64,000 nucleotides of DNA from Tianweitania sediminis (GTDB taxonomy: Bacteria; Pseudomonadota; Alphaproteobacteria; Rhizobiales; Rhizobiaceae): positions 1 to 64,000 of the forward strand of contig NZ_JAGIYY010000009.1 in assembly GCF_017813335.1 (NCBI RefSeq), read 5' to 3'. How positions within the stretch are numbered: the stretch's first letter is position 1; every line of letters begins with the position of its first letter. The position numbers were made by a program, and so were the translations under genes. Positions 16,430-25,236 of the stretch are shown here, piece by piece. The notes under the pieces were generated by a model, which saw only the letters and a program-made list of their open reading frames with translations, ran no database searches and had not been told where the DNA came from.

Positions 16430-17437
16430 CTATCGGGAGAACAGGCGTCGCTTGCGGCGACGAATCGGCCTGCCGAACCCGGTGCTTCGCCCAATCGCAA
16501 ACAAGGCGAGGAGGGCGCCGACGATCCCGAGACCAACAAGAAGCGTGGCGCGGCCGCCCGGCGACCGCAGGCCCCCGTCGATGCCGCCCGGAATGGCCGG
16601 CGGTTCATACAGGTTGCCGTTCCGGACCATGATGGTCTTTGCGCGCGCGAAGTATCGCTTCATGACGCCAGCCATGCTTCGCGCAACGAAATCGGGCGCG
16701 AGGCTGTGCGCCGCCCGTACGGCAACGCCGGACCACCCGACCATCGTGGTCGCTCGCGGATGCTTGACGAGGCGCACCACGGCCGCCGCAACGACGCGTG
16801 GATCCAGGAGCGGCGGTGGCATGGTGAGCTCCTTGCCGACATAGTTCCCGGCGTGGCCGATGGCCGGCGTGTCCACAAAAGCGGGGTGAACATCGCAGAT
16901 GTGGATGCCCGGGCGGTCAGCCAGTTCTGCCCGCAGCGCTTCGGAAAAGCCGCGCAGGCCGAATTTGCTTGCGGTGTAGGACGCGGCAAACGGCAGCGCG
17001 GTATAGCTGCCAAGCGAAATCATGTTGATGAAGATGCCGCGGCTCTGCTTCAGGAAGATCGGCAACACGGCATGCATGTCATGCATGTGACCGATCAGGC
17101 TTGCCAGGATCACCTGGCGGTGCGCTTCCATCGGGGTCTGTTCGAAGCGTCCGACGGTACCGATGCCGACATTGCTGACCCAGACATCGACGCCTCCGAA
17201 CTGTTCCACCGCGTGGGCTGCCAGACGCTGCACCGCGCTTTCGTCCGTCACGTCGGTGGGGAACACGCTGATCGTGCCGCCGAGCTGACGGCAGTTTTGC
17301 GCCACATCTTCAAGCGCTTCTCCGTTGCGCGAAGCGATCACAATTCGTGAGCGGAGGCGCGAAAACGCTTCGGCCGTGGCCTGGCCGATGCCGCTTGAGG
17401 CGCCGGTGATGACAACAACGAGGTCTTCGTACTTCAT
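16430..17437 (-). CDS. Membrane-anchored SDR family oxidoreductase
   Basis: A 335-residue SDR from ATG 17437. TGASSGIGQATAEAF is at residues 11-25, VSNVGIGTVGRF takes the place of the NNAG block (about 88-99), and SLGSYTALPFAASYTASKFG holds the catalytic Ser and the YxxxK pair. The C-terminal 40 residues carry one hydrophobic helix (LLVGLGIVGALLALFAIG) followed by a strongly basic tail GRPIRRRKRRLF, so the enzyme is probably tethered to the inner membrane facing the cytoplasm. It follows the pattern of membrane-anchored SDRs common in rhizobia. It probably forms a unit with the SDR gene 60 bases downstream. Confidence 0.9.
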   Translation of the reverse strand: MKYEDLVVVITGASSGIGQATAEAFSRLRSRIVIASRNGEALEDVAQNCRQLGGTISVFPTDVTDESAVQRLAAHAVEQFGGVDVWVSNVGIGTVGRFEQTPMEAHRQVILASLIGHMHDMHAVLPIFLKQSRGIFINMISLGSYTALPFAASYTASKFGLRGFSEALRAELADRPGIHICDVHPAFVDTPAIGHAGNYVGKELTMPPPLLDPRVVAAAVVRLVKHPRATTMVGWSGVAVRAAHSLAPDFVARSMAGVMKRYFARAKTIMVRNGNLYEPPAIPGGIDGGLRSPGGRATLLVGLGIVGALLALFAIGRSTGFGRPIRRRKRRLFSR

Positions 17438-17572
17438 TCCGGCGATACTTCCGCGACGTTTCCTGCTGCCCCGAACGTACGCGTTGGCAAGCTGTTCCCC
17501 CGTTCACGACGAATGGATCAGAAGAAGCGTGCTGTGCGTTGCGGCCACGACCACAACAAAGGAACCAGCATC

Positions 17573-17866
17573 ATGAACGTCGCCAATCTCCAGCTCGAAG
17601 GCCTGATCATGGCCGTCGCTGCGGTCAACCAGGCACTTGTGCGCAAGGGCTTGCTCAATGTGGATGAAGTGGATGCGGCCTTGCGTGGCGTGGAAGCCTC
17701 TCTGTTGTCCGACGAGCGGCTTTATGAAGACCTTTCCCCATCCCACCGGGATGCCGTTTGTTTTCCGGTTCGCTTGCTGCAAACCGCCAATGCCGGGCAG
17801 TCTGAAACATCCCTGCAGCCCTTTTCCGAACTTGCGCGGCAGGTCGGCCGCACAAAATCCTCATAA
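17573..17866 (+). CDS. Small hypothetical protein
   Basis: A 97-residue protein from ATG 17573, preceded by AAAGGAA. An upstream in-frame ATG at 17513 lacks a ribosome site and adds a poor sequence. The N-terminal half is helical and hydrophobic-patterned (LEGLIMAVAAVNQALVRKGL, then LNVDEVDAALRGVEASLL), like a short coiled-coil or dimerising domain, and the rest is polar. I do not recognise it with certainty. It is divergent from the SDR gene at 16430-17437 and begins a run of small plus-strand genes. Confidence 0.65.
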   Translation: MNVANLQLEGLIMAVAAVNQALVRKGLLNVDEVDAALRGVEASLLSDERLYEDLSPSHRDAVCFPVRLLQTANAGQSETSLQPFSELARQVGRTKSS

Positions 17867-17943
17867 GCAGCGGAGCTTCTCTTTGGAACTTCCCCGGGCG
17901 TGAAGAACTTGATGGCTGAAGCAGCCACGAAAGGGCCGGGCAG

Positions 17944-18291
17944 ATGAGTGTCAGTTCCAGAACAGATGACCAGGCGGAACCAACGGCAACCGTTCGTGGT
18001 GAGATCGATCGCGGCGAAACAGGTGAAAAGGTCGCGGGTTTCGATCCGGCGACCGTTCCGCTGGAAACCGATGCCGAGGCTGGCGGTGCGCCGACCCACG
18101 GCGCCTCGCAGCCTGTTCCACCCCGCAGCACGAGCCTGCCGAATGCAAACGCGAGTGACCACGGCACGGCGATGCGCCCGTTTGACGACGCAGCCAAGCC
18201 CAACAAGTCCGTCGTTCCGCTCATGACCTATGCCATTGGTGTGGTTGTGGCGCTGCTGGTGATCGTCGCGGTGGCAAGCATGCTCGGCTGA
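17944..18291 (+). CDS. Small tail-anchored hypothetical membrane protein
   Basis: A 115-residue protein with a long polar, Pro/Thr/Asp-rich N-terminal region of about 85 residues and one C-terminal hydrophobic helix (VPLMTYAIGVVVALLVIVAV) ending four residues before the stop. That layout predicts a tail-anchored inner-membrane protein with a cytoplasmic disordered domain. Two overlapping frames exist, but only this one shows the membrane anchor. No family is recognised. Confidence 0.6.
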   Translation: MSVSSRTDDQAEPTATVRGEIDRGETGEKVAGFDPATVPLETDAEAGGAPTHGASQPVPPRSTSLPNANASDHGTAMRPFDDAAKPNKSVVPLMTYAIGVVVALLVIVAVASMLG

Positions 18292-18322
18292 CTACGCGGG
18301 GGTTGGCAGGAATTGCTAACCC

Positions 18323-18472
18323 ATGGAACGCAAAACCAAGCCGCGCTGGTCGCCTCCTCTTGTTTGGCTGCTTTTGTTTGGCCTGATAGTTCTCGTCTTC
18401 TTTTTCGGCTGGCAATATTCCTCGCCGGACCAGGAGCTTTTGATCGTGCCCTCCGGAGCCGGGGGCAGCTAG
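18323..18472 (+). CDS. 49-residue single-pass membrane peptide
   Basis: From ATG 18323 to the stop at 18470-18472 the plus strand encodes 49 residues. It has a basic start (MERKTKPRW), a strong hydrophobic helix (LVWLLLFGLIVLVFFFGW) and a short polar tail (SSPDQELLIVPSGAGGS). The positive-inside rule predicts a cytoplasmic N-terminus. There is GGCAGGAA upstream. The strong membrane pattern and spacing between neighbouring genes support a real short gene. Its role is unknown. Confidence 0.6.
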   Translation: MERKTKPRWSPPLVWLLLFGLIVLVFFFGWQYSSPDQELLIVPSGAGGS

Positions 18473-18519
18473 CGCTACGGGCGGCGTAGAACGTTGACCT
18501 GCGGAAAAGGGAGAATGCG

Positions 18520-18909
18520 ATGCGTCATTATCGAGCGGAGCACAGCACAATGAGTGCGAGCCGTGCCGCCCGCCTGCTTGGCTGGTTTTCCATCGCGCTG
18601 GGGCTTGTGGAACTCGTGGCGCCCGGCACCCTGAAGCGCAAAATCGGAATTCCCGGGCCGAAGGGGGTGGTGAGCGCTTTCGGGTTGCGCGAAATCGGCG
18701 CTGGCGTTGGGATCCTGCGGTCCGATCGGCCCGTACGGATGGTGTGGGGGCGCGTAGCTGGAGACCTCGCCGACCTTTTCACGCTCATGCCGGCAATGGC
18801 AAGAAGCAATCCAAACCGCGCCACGGCATCGGCAGCGCTGGCGTTTGTGCTCGCCGCAACGGCAATTGATCTTTACGTCGCTCTACAGGGTGATGAGGGC
18901 GACGAGTAA
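18520..18909 (+). CDS. Small multi-pass membrane protein (N-terminal domain of cyclase/dehydrase-type proteins)
   Basis: A 129-residue membrane protein from ATG 18520 (or ATG 18550), with GGGAGAA upstream. It contains LGWFSIALGLVELVAPGTL, VVSAFGLREIGAGVGIL and VWGRVAGDLADLFTLMPAM, then a final helix ALAFVLAATAIDLYVAL, giving about four membrane segments. The pattern AFGLREIGAG...RVAGDxxDL is common to the membrane part that precedes SRPBCC cyclase/dehydrase domains in other bacteria; here that domain is absent. Function is unknown. Confidence 0.7.
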   Translation: MRHYRAEHSTMSASRAARLLGWFSIALGLVELVAPGTLKRKIGIPGPKGVVSAFGLREIGAGVGILRSDRPVRMVWGRVAGDLADLFTLMPAMARSNPNRATASAALAFVLAATAIDLYVALQGDEGDE

Positions 18910-19340
18910 GCCGTCCAGCGGCGGCGGCCTGCTCGCGGGCAGAACCGCGATCAGCTGTGGCCCGTCATCACGTCATGAGGGCGCGCTTCCGCTGGAGGGC
19001 GTCGGCCGGTCCCTGTTGTGAGCGAGCGCATCACCGGCCCAACTGGGCTCTGTTTCGAGGTGACCATGTTTGGTTTGGCACCAGTGAAGACAAACGCCAT
19101 AGCTTGATTGCTGGCGCGGCTGCCAGGGCAGCGCCAATTCGGGACGATGGGCACCCTTCATTGTGATGTTGTCCTCGCCACGCAGCGAAATGCTCGAGGC
19201 AAATGCCTTCGAGCGCCAAATCCGCGTGCACACCAAATGTTCCCGTGGCTCGGACAAAGCACCGAGGAGGTTAAGGAAGCGGACCATTGCCGCAACCAGC
19301 GGTGTCGGGAACCGGAAGAAAACCAGCACGTTGTAGGAGC
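18910..19340. other. Stretch without a supported gene
   Basis: About 430 bases with several overlapping frames on both strands, none with a ribosome site or recognisable motif. The composition is slightly less GC-rich than the flanking genes. It may contain the promoter of the small gene at 19341. Confidence 0.4.
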
Positions 19341-19490
19341 ATGAACAAGATGTCCTTCATGCCCTGGCGCCGAACGCTTCTAGCCGTCGCCGCAATTTTC
19401 GGAACCATTGTTGCCGCTTTCTCAGCGGGCGGCAGCATGGAAAGCAGCCAGCCAATCACCACGGCCGCTGAAGTCGCCGCCGACCAATAA
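19341..19490 (+). CDS. 49-residue hydrophobic peptide with signal-like start
   Basis: From ATG 19341, eight bases after GTAGGAG, the plus strand encodes MNKMSFMPWRRTLLAVAAIF followed by GTIVAAFSAGG and a short polar tail ending EVAADQ. The charged start, hydrophobic core and small residues after it fit either a single membrane anchor or an exported micropeptide. The ribosome site and codon pattern support a gene; no family is recognised. Confidence 0.5.
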   Translation: MNKMSFMPWRRTLLAVAAIFGTIVAAFSAGGSMESSQPITTAAEVAADQ

Positions 19491-19548
19491 ACCTTGGGTT
19501 CGGACGCGGCGCAGCCGCCAAGACCCGCCAGTTCCTCCCGCAAACAAA

Positions 19549-20265
19549 CTAGGAAAAGGCACTCCGTTTCGCCGGGGTGGCCGCAGTTGCGGCGGGGGCC
19601 GTTTCCACGCTTTCGAGATAGCGCACGAAGGACCGCCCACCTTCCGTGAGGTCGTCGCGAAAAGCCCTTGCCAAGCCCTCCGCATCACGCGACCGCAGAG
19701 CCGCAAGCACGTTTAGGTGCTGGTGGGGACCGTCGTAGCTCGGATGTCCAAACGGGTAGAGAAAATTCAGCAACGGGCCGATCTGGATCCAAAGGCGCTC
19801 CAGGATCTCGATCAGTTGCGGCATCTCGGATCGGCGGTAAACGGAGAAGTGGAACTCGTAGTTCGCCAGGAGGGCGGCCGGATAGTCCTTTTCGAGTTCT
19901 GCACGAATCAGCGCCTCGTGCACCTCTTCCAATTTTCCGATGAACGCGTCGTCGATGTTTGCAAGCGCCTTTCTTGCCGCTTCCGGCTCCAGCAGAAGCC
20001 GAATGTCCCGCAACTCGAGGTATTCGCGCAAGGTCAGGCGCCGAACGCGTATGTAGTAGCCCGGCTTCATTTCCAGCGCGCCGTCTCGCACGAGCTGCAG
20101 CAGCGCTTCGCGCACCGGCGTTTCGCTGGTTCCGAGGGTCTGCGCCAGTTCACGGATCTTCAGTCGGGCACCGGGTTGAAGACGCGCAGCCATCAGCTGG
20201 TAACGCAGCTGTTCATAGATCTGCGCGGAAAGACTTTGGGACTGGATGTCCATCACTGCCTGCAT
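19549..20265 (-). CDS. GntR family transcriptional regulator (FCD domain)
   Basis: A 238-residue regulator. The ATG at 20265 is preferred because GGAAGGA stands eight bases upstream; a longer frame from 20355 adds an atypical extension and would cover the operator. The winged helix-turn-helix runs to about residue 72 (LSAQIYEQLRYQLMAARLQP, GARLKIRELAQTLGTSETPV, REALLQLVRDGALEM). The FCD ligand domain follows, with YLELRDIRLLLEPEAARKA, EFHFSVYR and HQHLNVLAALRSRD, which carry its metal-binding Asp/His positions. It is divergent from the aminotransferase/transketolase operon and is its likely repressor, responding to a small carboxylate. Confidence 0.92.
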   Translation of the reverse strand: MQAVMDIQSQSLSAQIYEQLRYQLMAARLQPGARLKIRELAQTLGTSETPVREALLQLVRDGALEMKPGYYIRVRRLTLREYLELRDIRLLLEPEAARKALANIDDAFIGKLEEVHEALIRAELEKDYPAALLANYEFHFSVYRRSEMPQLIEILERLWIQIGPLLNFLYPFGHPSYDGPHQHLNVLAALRSRDAEGLARAFRDDLTEGGRSFVRYLESVETAPAATAATPAKRSAFS

Positions 20266-20350
20266 TGATCCTTCCGCAACTCGTTCTCGGCTCCCCCTTG
20301 CAGCAGTTTCCAGAAAAGGATGCCACCAGAAAGCACTTGCTGCTCCTGGA

Positions 20351-20363
20351 TACATGATATATC
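20351..20363. promoter_or_regulatory. Candidate GntR operator, copy 1 (TACATGATATATC)
   Basis: The element contains the perfect palindrome TGATATATCA (20355-20364), of the kind bound by FadR/FCD-type GntR regulators. It lies 31 bases before the aminotransferase start and 86 bases before the divergent GntR start, the expected place for an autoregulated repressor site. A second copy, 12 of 13 bases identical, is at 36675-36687. Confidence 0.6.
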
Positions 20364-20394
20364 AAAATGGAACGCGAGATAGTGGGTTGGAGCG

Positions 20395-21615
20395 ATGGAC
20401 AGCCAAGCTTTCGATGCCGATGCAGCCTTGAAGGAGCGCGCCGTCAGGGTGATCCCAGGCGGAATGTGGGGACACCAGAACAGCGCGCGCTTGCCTGCCG
20501 GATATCCGCAGTTTTTCTCGGGCGGCGAGGGGTGCCGGAGCCGCGACGCCAATGGTCGCAGCTACATCGACTATATGTGCGCCTGGGGGCCCATGATCCT
20601 CGGCTATGCCGATCCGGATGTGGAAGAAGCTGCGGCGCGCCAGCGCGCCGAGGGCGATGGTTTCAATGGCCCAACGCCGCGCCTCGTTGAACTGGCTGAG
20701 CTTGTTGTCGACGTCGTTCCTCACGCGGACTGGGCGCTGTTCAGCAAAAACGGTACCGATGCCACCACCGCCTGTGTGACAACCGCAAGGGCGGGCACGG
20801 GGCGCCGCAAGGTGCTCGTGGCGCGTGGCGCTTACCATGGAGCCATCCCCTGGTGCACGCCGTCCGTGGCCGGCGTGACGGAAGAAGACCGCGCGCACCT
20901 GGTGCCCTACGATTACAACGATGTCGAGAGCCTGGAGGCCGCTGCGGAAAGCGTGAAGGGCGACCTGGCAGCAATTCTGGTTTCCGCCTTCAAGCACGAT
21001 CTCGGCAAGGAGCATGTGCTGCCAACCAGCGCTTTCGCGCAGGCGGCACGCCGCATCGCGGATGCGCATGACGCCGCGCTGATCGTGGACGACGTGCGTG
21101 CAGGTTTTCGACTCGACCTCGGCGGCAGCTGGGAAGTGGTGGGCGTGCGCCCCGACCTGTCGGCATGGAGCAAGGCGATTGCCAATGGCCGCGCGCTCGC
21201 CATGGTGACTGGCAACGATCGATTCCGCGAGGCGGCAACCAAGATCTACACCACCGGCTCGTTCTGGACGGCTGGTGTTGCCATGGCTGCATCCATCGCC
21301 ACCATCACGAAGCTCAGGCATGTGGACGGCGTTGCTAAAATGTGGGGCGCGGGTGAACGGCTGCGGAAGGGCTTGCAGGCGCAAGCCGACAAATACGGGC
21401 TGCCGCTGAAACAAAGTGGGCCGGCGCAGATGCCGGTGTTCCTGTTTGACGGCGATGGGGACCGCAGCCTCGGCAACCGCTTCTGTCTCGAAGCGCTTGC
21501 CCGCGGCGTTTATTTCCACCCAACCCACACGATGTTCCTGTCCGTGGCGCACACGGATGCGGTGATCGACGAAACGCTGGAGATCACCGACGAGGTGTTC
21601 AAGGCCATCGCCTGA
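20395..21615 (+). CDS. Class III aminotransferase, glutamate-1-semialdehyde aminomutase-like
   Basis: A 406-residue PLP enzyme of fold type I. It shows RVIPGGMWGHQNSARLPAGY near residue 16, FFSGGEGCRSRDANGRSYID as the HemL-like opening, and FSKNGTDATTACVTTARAGT near 117. LIVDDVRAGFRLDLGG near 230 carries the cofactor Asp, and the PLP lysine is predicted as Lys260 in WSKAIANGRAL. It is shorter and more divergent than true HemL. As the first gene of an operon with a split transketolase and a peptide-type ABC importer, it is more likely a catabolic amino-group transfer or isomerisation enzyme than a heme-biosynthetic one. The amino substrate is unknown. Confidence 0.88.
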   Translation: MDSQAFDADAALKERAVRVIPGGMWGHQNSARLPAGYPQFFSGGEGCRSRDANGRSYIDYMCAWGPMILGYADPDVEEAAARQRAEGDGFNGPTPRLVELAELVVDVVPHADWALFSKNGTDATTACVTTARAGTGRRKVLVARGAYHGAIPWCTPSVAGVTEEDRAHLVPYDYNDVESLEAAAESVKGDLAAILVSAFKHDLGKEHVLPTSAFAQAARRIADAHDAALIVDDVRAGFRLDLGGSWEVVGVRPDLSAWSKAIANGRALAMVTGNDRFREAATKIYTTGSFWTAGVAMAASIATITKLRHVDGVAKMWGAGERLRKGLQAQADKYGLPLKQSGPAQMPVFLFDGDGDRSLGNRFCLEALARGVYFHPTHTMFLSVAHTDAVIDETLEITDEVFKAIA

Positions 21616-21640
21616 ACGGGACGCTTGAGGAGGAAGATCG

Positions 21641-22513
21641 ATGAGTGAAGCGCAAGACCGCCGCAACTTTTCCGAAGATTATCTGGCGGATCGCGCGAAG
21701 TTCGTTCGGCTGGAAACGCTGCGGCTGACCCGCATCGCGGGTGCCGGACACTATTCCAGCACGTTTTCGGCCGCTGAACTGTTTGCTGCGCTTTATTACA
21801 GTCATTTGCGCCTAGATCCGCAAAACCCGAAGTGGGAGGATCGGGACCGCTTTGTGCTCAGCAAGGGGCACGCGGCAATCGGGCTTTATCCCGTTCTTGC
21901 GGATCTCGGCTTCTACTCGCCTTCGAAGCTCGATGACTTCACGCGCCTCGGCAGCGCGTTTGGCGATCACCCCGACATGAAAAAGATCCCGGGCATCGAC
22001 TTCTCGTCGGGCTCACTTGGCCATGGGCTTTCGGTGGCGCTGGGAATGGCGCTCGCAGGACGCATGGGCAAGCGCGATTACCGCACCTATTGCATGCTCG
22101 GCGATGGAGAGCTCAACGAAGGGCAGATCTGGGAAGCCGCCATGGCGGCCGGTCATTTCCAGCTCCAGGGCCTCGTCGGGATCATCGACCGCAACCAGCT
22201 TTCCATCGACGGCCCGACGGAGAAGGTGATGTCGGTGGAGCCGCTCGCGGACCGGTTCACGGCCTTTGGCTGGGACGTCACGCGGATCGATGGCCACGAT
22301 CTTTCCGCCATCATGAACACCTTGTCGGGCCTCAAGCCTGCAGGCACTGGGCGGCCGCAGATGATCATTGCCGACACGGTCAAGGGCAAGGGTGTCAAGT
22401 ACATGGAGCTTTCGCTCGACTGGCACGTCGGCAACCTGGTTGGCGCCGATTACGACGACGCCTGGGCGGAGATCGAAGCTGGTTTGCAGCCGATGGAAAA
22501 GGAAGACGCGTGA
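21641..22513 (+). CDS. Transketolase, N-terminal subunit
   Basis: A 290-residue thiamine diphosphate (TPP) binding half of a split transketolase. LTRIAGAGHYSSTFSAAELF is near residue 28, LSKGHAAIGLYPVL near 75, and the family loop GSLGHGLSVALGMALAG near 125. The TPP/magnesium motif GDGELNEGQIWEAAM near 152 runs to IIDRNQLS. Split transketolases move two-carbon ketol units between sugar phosphates and, outside central metabolism, often serve one dedicated catabolic route. The gene follows the aminotransferase by 25 bases with GAGGAGGAAG in front. Its stop codon overlaps the start of the C-terminal subunit. Confidence 0.94.
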   Translation: MSEAQDRRNFSEDYLADRAKFVRLETLRLTRIAGAGHYSSTFSAAELFAALYYSHLRLDPQNPKWEDRDRFVLSKGHAAIGLYPVLADLGFYSPSKLDDFTRLGSAFGDHPDMKKIPGIDFSSGSLGHGLSVALGMALAGRMGKRDYRTYCMLGDGELNEGQIWEAAMAAGHFQLQGLVGIIDRNQLSIDGPTEKVMSVEPLADRFTAFGWDVTRIDGHDLSAIMNTLSGLKPAGTGRPQMIIADTVKGKGVKYMELSLDWHVGNLVGADYDDAWAEIEAGLQPMEKEDA

Positions 22514-23544
22514 TGGGTGCGGCTGGACAGGACCAAAGCACGCTTTTCCGCGGCGATGATGCAGAACTGCGCCTCAAGGATGCGAAGTCGGTTCGCGGCA
22601 CGCCGGCACGCACCATGCCCGCCTTCATTTTGGGTGAAGAGCTGGCGGACCTTGCCGATCATGATCCGCGGATCGTCGTTGCAACGGCAGACCTCGCGAA
22701 TTCCAGTCGCACGCGCGACTTCGCCAACCGGCATCCGGATCGCTTCATCGATTTCGGCATTGCCGAGCGGAACATGATCACGGCTGCGGCCGGCATGGCA
22801 TCCTGCGGGCTCGTTCCTTATGTCGCGACGTTTGCGTCCTTCGCCGGCATCCTGGCTGCCGAGGCCATCAAAACGGATTGCGCTTATCCGCGCATGCCGG
22901 TCCGCGTGATCGGCCACCATTCCGGCATCTCGATGGGCTTCTACGGGACGAGCCATCATTCCACGGAAGATCTGGGCATGATGCGGCCGATCGCGGATCT
23001 CACCGTCGTGTGCGCGGCGGATGCCAACCAGTTGCGCGCCATCCTGCGGGCCTCGGTGGATCATCCTGGCGCGATGTATATCCGGCTCGGCCGCGGCAGG
23101 GACGCGGAAGTCTACTCGACTGTTCCCGACGACTTCGCTTTCGGCAGGGCTACGCAGCTGCGGGACGGGCGCGACCTGACCATCATTGCTACGGGTTCGC
23201 AGGTGCATGCATCGCTGGCGGCGGCAGACCGGCTCGCCGAACAGGGCCGAAGTGTTCGCGTGCTCGACATGCATACGATCAAGCCTCTGGATGAGCAGGC
23301 AATCCGTGCTGCCGCACGGGAAACCAAGGCGATCCTGACGGTGGAAGAACACAACGTCATCGGTGGCCTGGGCTCGGCGGTGGCCGAGGTGCTGGTCAGC
23401 GAAGAGCGCAAGCCGTTCCGCCGTCATGGCATTCTGGACGAGTTTTCGCTGATCGGACCTCCGGCTGCCTTGTACGCGCATTACAAGCTCGACGCCGACG
23501 GCGTAACGGATGTTGCTAATGGGCTTCTGAAAGAGATTAACTGA
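22513..23544 (+). CDS. Transketolase, C-terminal subunit
   Basis: A 343-residue partner of the preceding gene, starting at the ATG of TGATG (22511-22515). It contains the pyrimidine-binding domain, with the activating Glu in FIDFGIAERNMITAAAGMAS and then PYVATFASFAGILAAEAIKT and the histidines of HHSTEDLGMMRP. The transketolase C-terminal domain has TIIATGSQVHASLAAADRLA and VEEHNVIGGLGSAVAEVL. Together the halves make one active enzyme. The extension of about 35 residues before FILGEELADLA is longer than in many homologues. Confidence 0.94.
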   Translation: MGAAGQDQSTLFRGDDAELRLKDAKSVRGTPARTMPAFILGEELADLADHDPRIVVATADLANSSRTRDFANRHPDRFIDFGIAERNMITAAAGMASCGLVPYVATFASFAGILAAEAIKTDCAYPRMPVRVIGHHSGISMGFYGTSHHSTEDLGMMRPIADLTVVCAADANQLRAILRASVDHPGAMYIRLGRGRDAEVYSTVPDDFAFGRATQLRDGRDLTIIATGSQVHASLAAADRLAEQGRSVRVLDMHTIKPLDEQAIRAAARETKAILTVEEHNVIGGLGSAVAEVLVSEERKPFRRHGILDEFSLIGPPAALYAHYKLDADGVTDVANGLLKEIN

Positions 23545-23613
23545 ACGCAACGCGGCCGAAGAAGTCGAACAAGGACCACGGGCGCTGAAACACATGATGG
23601 ACAATGGGAGACT

Positions 23614-25212
23614 GTGATGACGACCATCGCGCGAATTCTTGCATCCGGGAGCACGGCCCTTGCCGTTCTCGCAGCCTTAGGGGCGACACCGCCGGCCGCT
23701 GCCCAGGAGCAGCCGCTGGTGATTGCCCGTAACCTCGAGATCAACTCGCTCGATCCGCACCGGGCTTTTTGCGACACCTGCCAGATTTATCTCAGCTCCA
23801 CCTACCAAGGGTTGGTAAAGCTCGCCGCCGACGACCGCTCCGTCGAGCCTTCGCTTGCCACTGAATGGACCGCAAACGAGGATCAAACGCAGTTCACCTT
23901 CAAGCTTGCTCCGGACGCCGTTTTTTCCGACGGGTCGCCGGTGGAAGCCAAGGATGTGAAGTGGACCTTCGAGCGCTTGAAAAACATCCAAGCCGACCCG
24001 TCCTTCATGATGAGCGGCGTGACCTCCATCGAGACGCCGGACCCGAAGACGGTCATCGTCAACATGGAGAAGCCAAATTCCGAGTTCATCGGGATCCTGG
24101 CGGCGCCCTATACCGGCATCATCAACAGCGACGTGGCGAGCGAGAATGGCGCAGTGGCCGGTGCGGATGCCGCAACGACGGATCAGGCGGAAACCTGGTT
24201 CCTGTCCAATTCCGCCGGCAGCGGACCCTATGTCCTCGACACCTATCGCGCGGATGACGAACTGCGCTTCCGTGCCAACGACAAGTTCTGGGGCAAGGCT
24301 CCGCCGATCAAGGAGATCGTGATCGACCAGTCGGCGGATGCCGTTTCGCAGGCGCAGATGCTGCAAAGCGGCGCTGCCGACATTGCGATGCAGGTCGATC
24401 CAGATACCGCTGAAACCATCAACTCCCCGGACATCACGATCGAAACCGTGCCGTCCTACAACTTCATCTATGTCGTGTTCTCGCCGGGGGCTGCGGGCAA
24501 CCAGGTGCCGCTCGACCGCGAGGTGCGCCAGGCGCTGGCCTACGCGATCGACTACCAGGGTGCGATCGACTTCACCGTCGGGGGCAATGGCGCGTTGCAG
24601 GCGTCGCCGATCCCGAACGGCTTCCCCGGCACCGACGACCTGCCGATGCCGGAAGAGAACCTCGAAAAGGCCAAGGAGCTGCTGGCGGCGAAGGGTCTAC
24701 AGGACGGTTTCTCGGTCGACGCCACCGTTGCCGCCATGAACGTCTACGGCGTGGATCTCGCCATGCTGATGCAGAAGATCCAGCAGGACCTCGCGCGCAT
24801 CAACGTCACGCTCAACATCCAGCCGGTCGCTTCGGCGGTTTGGCGCCAGCAGATCACCGATCCCGGCATTCCGTTCAGCGCGCGCTTCTACGCTCCGGAC
24901 TACTACGGCTCGGCGCAGTATGTGCAGTTCTTCGGAATGATCCCCGGCTCCTGGTGGGAACGCAATGCCAGCCAGAAGGGCAAGGTCGACCTGGTGAACC
25001 AGAAGGAAGTGGATCTCCTGCAGCAGGCACTCGCAGCCTCCGGCGACGATGTTGCCCGGCTTTATCGCGAAATCGCGCTGGAGATGATCAACGACCGGAT
25101 CATCGTGCCGGTGGTTAGCCCGAACCTCGTGCTTGCTTACCGCAACACTGTGGAAGGCGTTCGCTACAGCGCCTGCTGCAACCTTCCCCTCGCTGAGCTC
25201 AGCAGGAAATAA
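23614..25212 (+). CDS. ABC transporter substrate-binding protein, family 5 (DppA/OppA type)
   Basis: A 532-residue periplasmic protein with a signal peptide (cleavage near PAAAQE, about residue 30). The mature protein starts PLVIARNLEINSLDPHRAF and shows the family block TFKLAPDAVFSDGSPVEAKD near residue 88, then DVKWTFERLKN. A CysxxCys pair (CDTC, about residues 50-53) and CC near the end are unusual for the family and may form disulfides. Despite the dipeptide label, family 5 proteins bind sugars, opines, nickel chelates and other solutes. It heads the four importer genes of this operon, so the ligand is probably the substrate of the aminotransferase/transketolase pathway. Confidence 0.93.
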   Translation: MMTTIARILASGSTALAVLAALGATPPAAAQEQPLVIARNLEINSLDPHRAFCDTCQIYLSSTYQGLVKLAADDRSVEPSLATEWTANEDQTQFTFKLAPDAVFSDGSPVEAKDVKWTFERLKNIQADPSFMMSGVTSIETPDPKTVIVNMEKPNSEFIGILAAPYTGIINSDVASENGAVAGADAATTDQAETWFLSNSAGSGPYVLDTYRADDELRFRANDKFWGKAPPIKEIVIDQSADAVSQAQMLQSGAADIAMQVDPDTAETINSPDITIETVPSYNFIYVVFSPGAAGNQVPLDREVRQALAYAIDYQGAIDFTVGGNGALQASPIPNGFPGTDDLPMPEENLEKAKELLAAKGLQDGFSVDATVAAMNVYGVDLAMLMQKIQQDLARINVTLNIQPVASAVWRQQITDPGIPFSARFYAPDYYGSAQYVQFFGMIPGSWWERNASQKGKVDLVNQKEVDLLQQALAASGDDVARLYREIALEMINDRIIVPVVSPNLVLAYRNTVEGVRYSACCNLPLAELSRK

Positions 25213-25236
25213 GGCAGGCAGAAGCAGGGCGTCACG

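Noticed and set aside
20362-21666. A 434-codon open frame on the minus strand
   Set aside because: Antisense shadow of the HemL-like aminotransferase; composition is typical of a reversed GC-rich gene.
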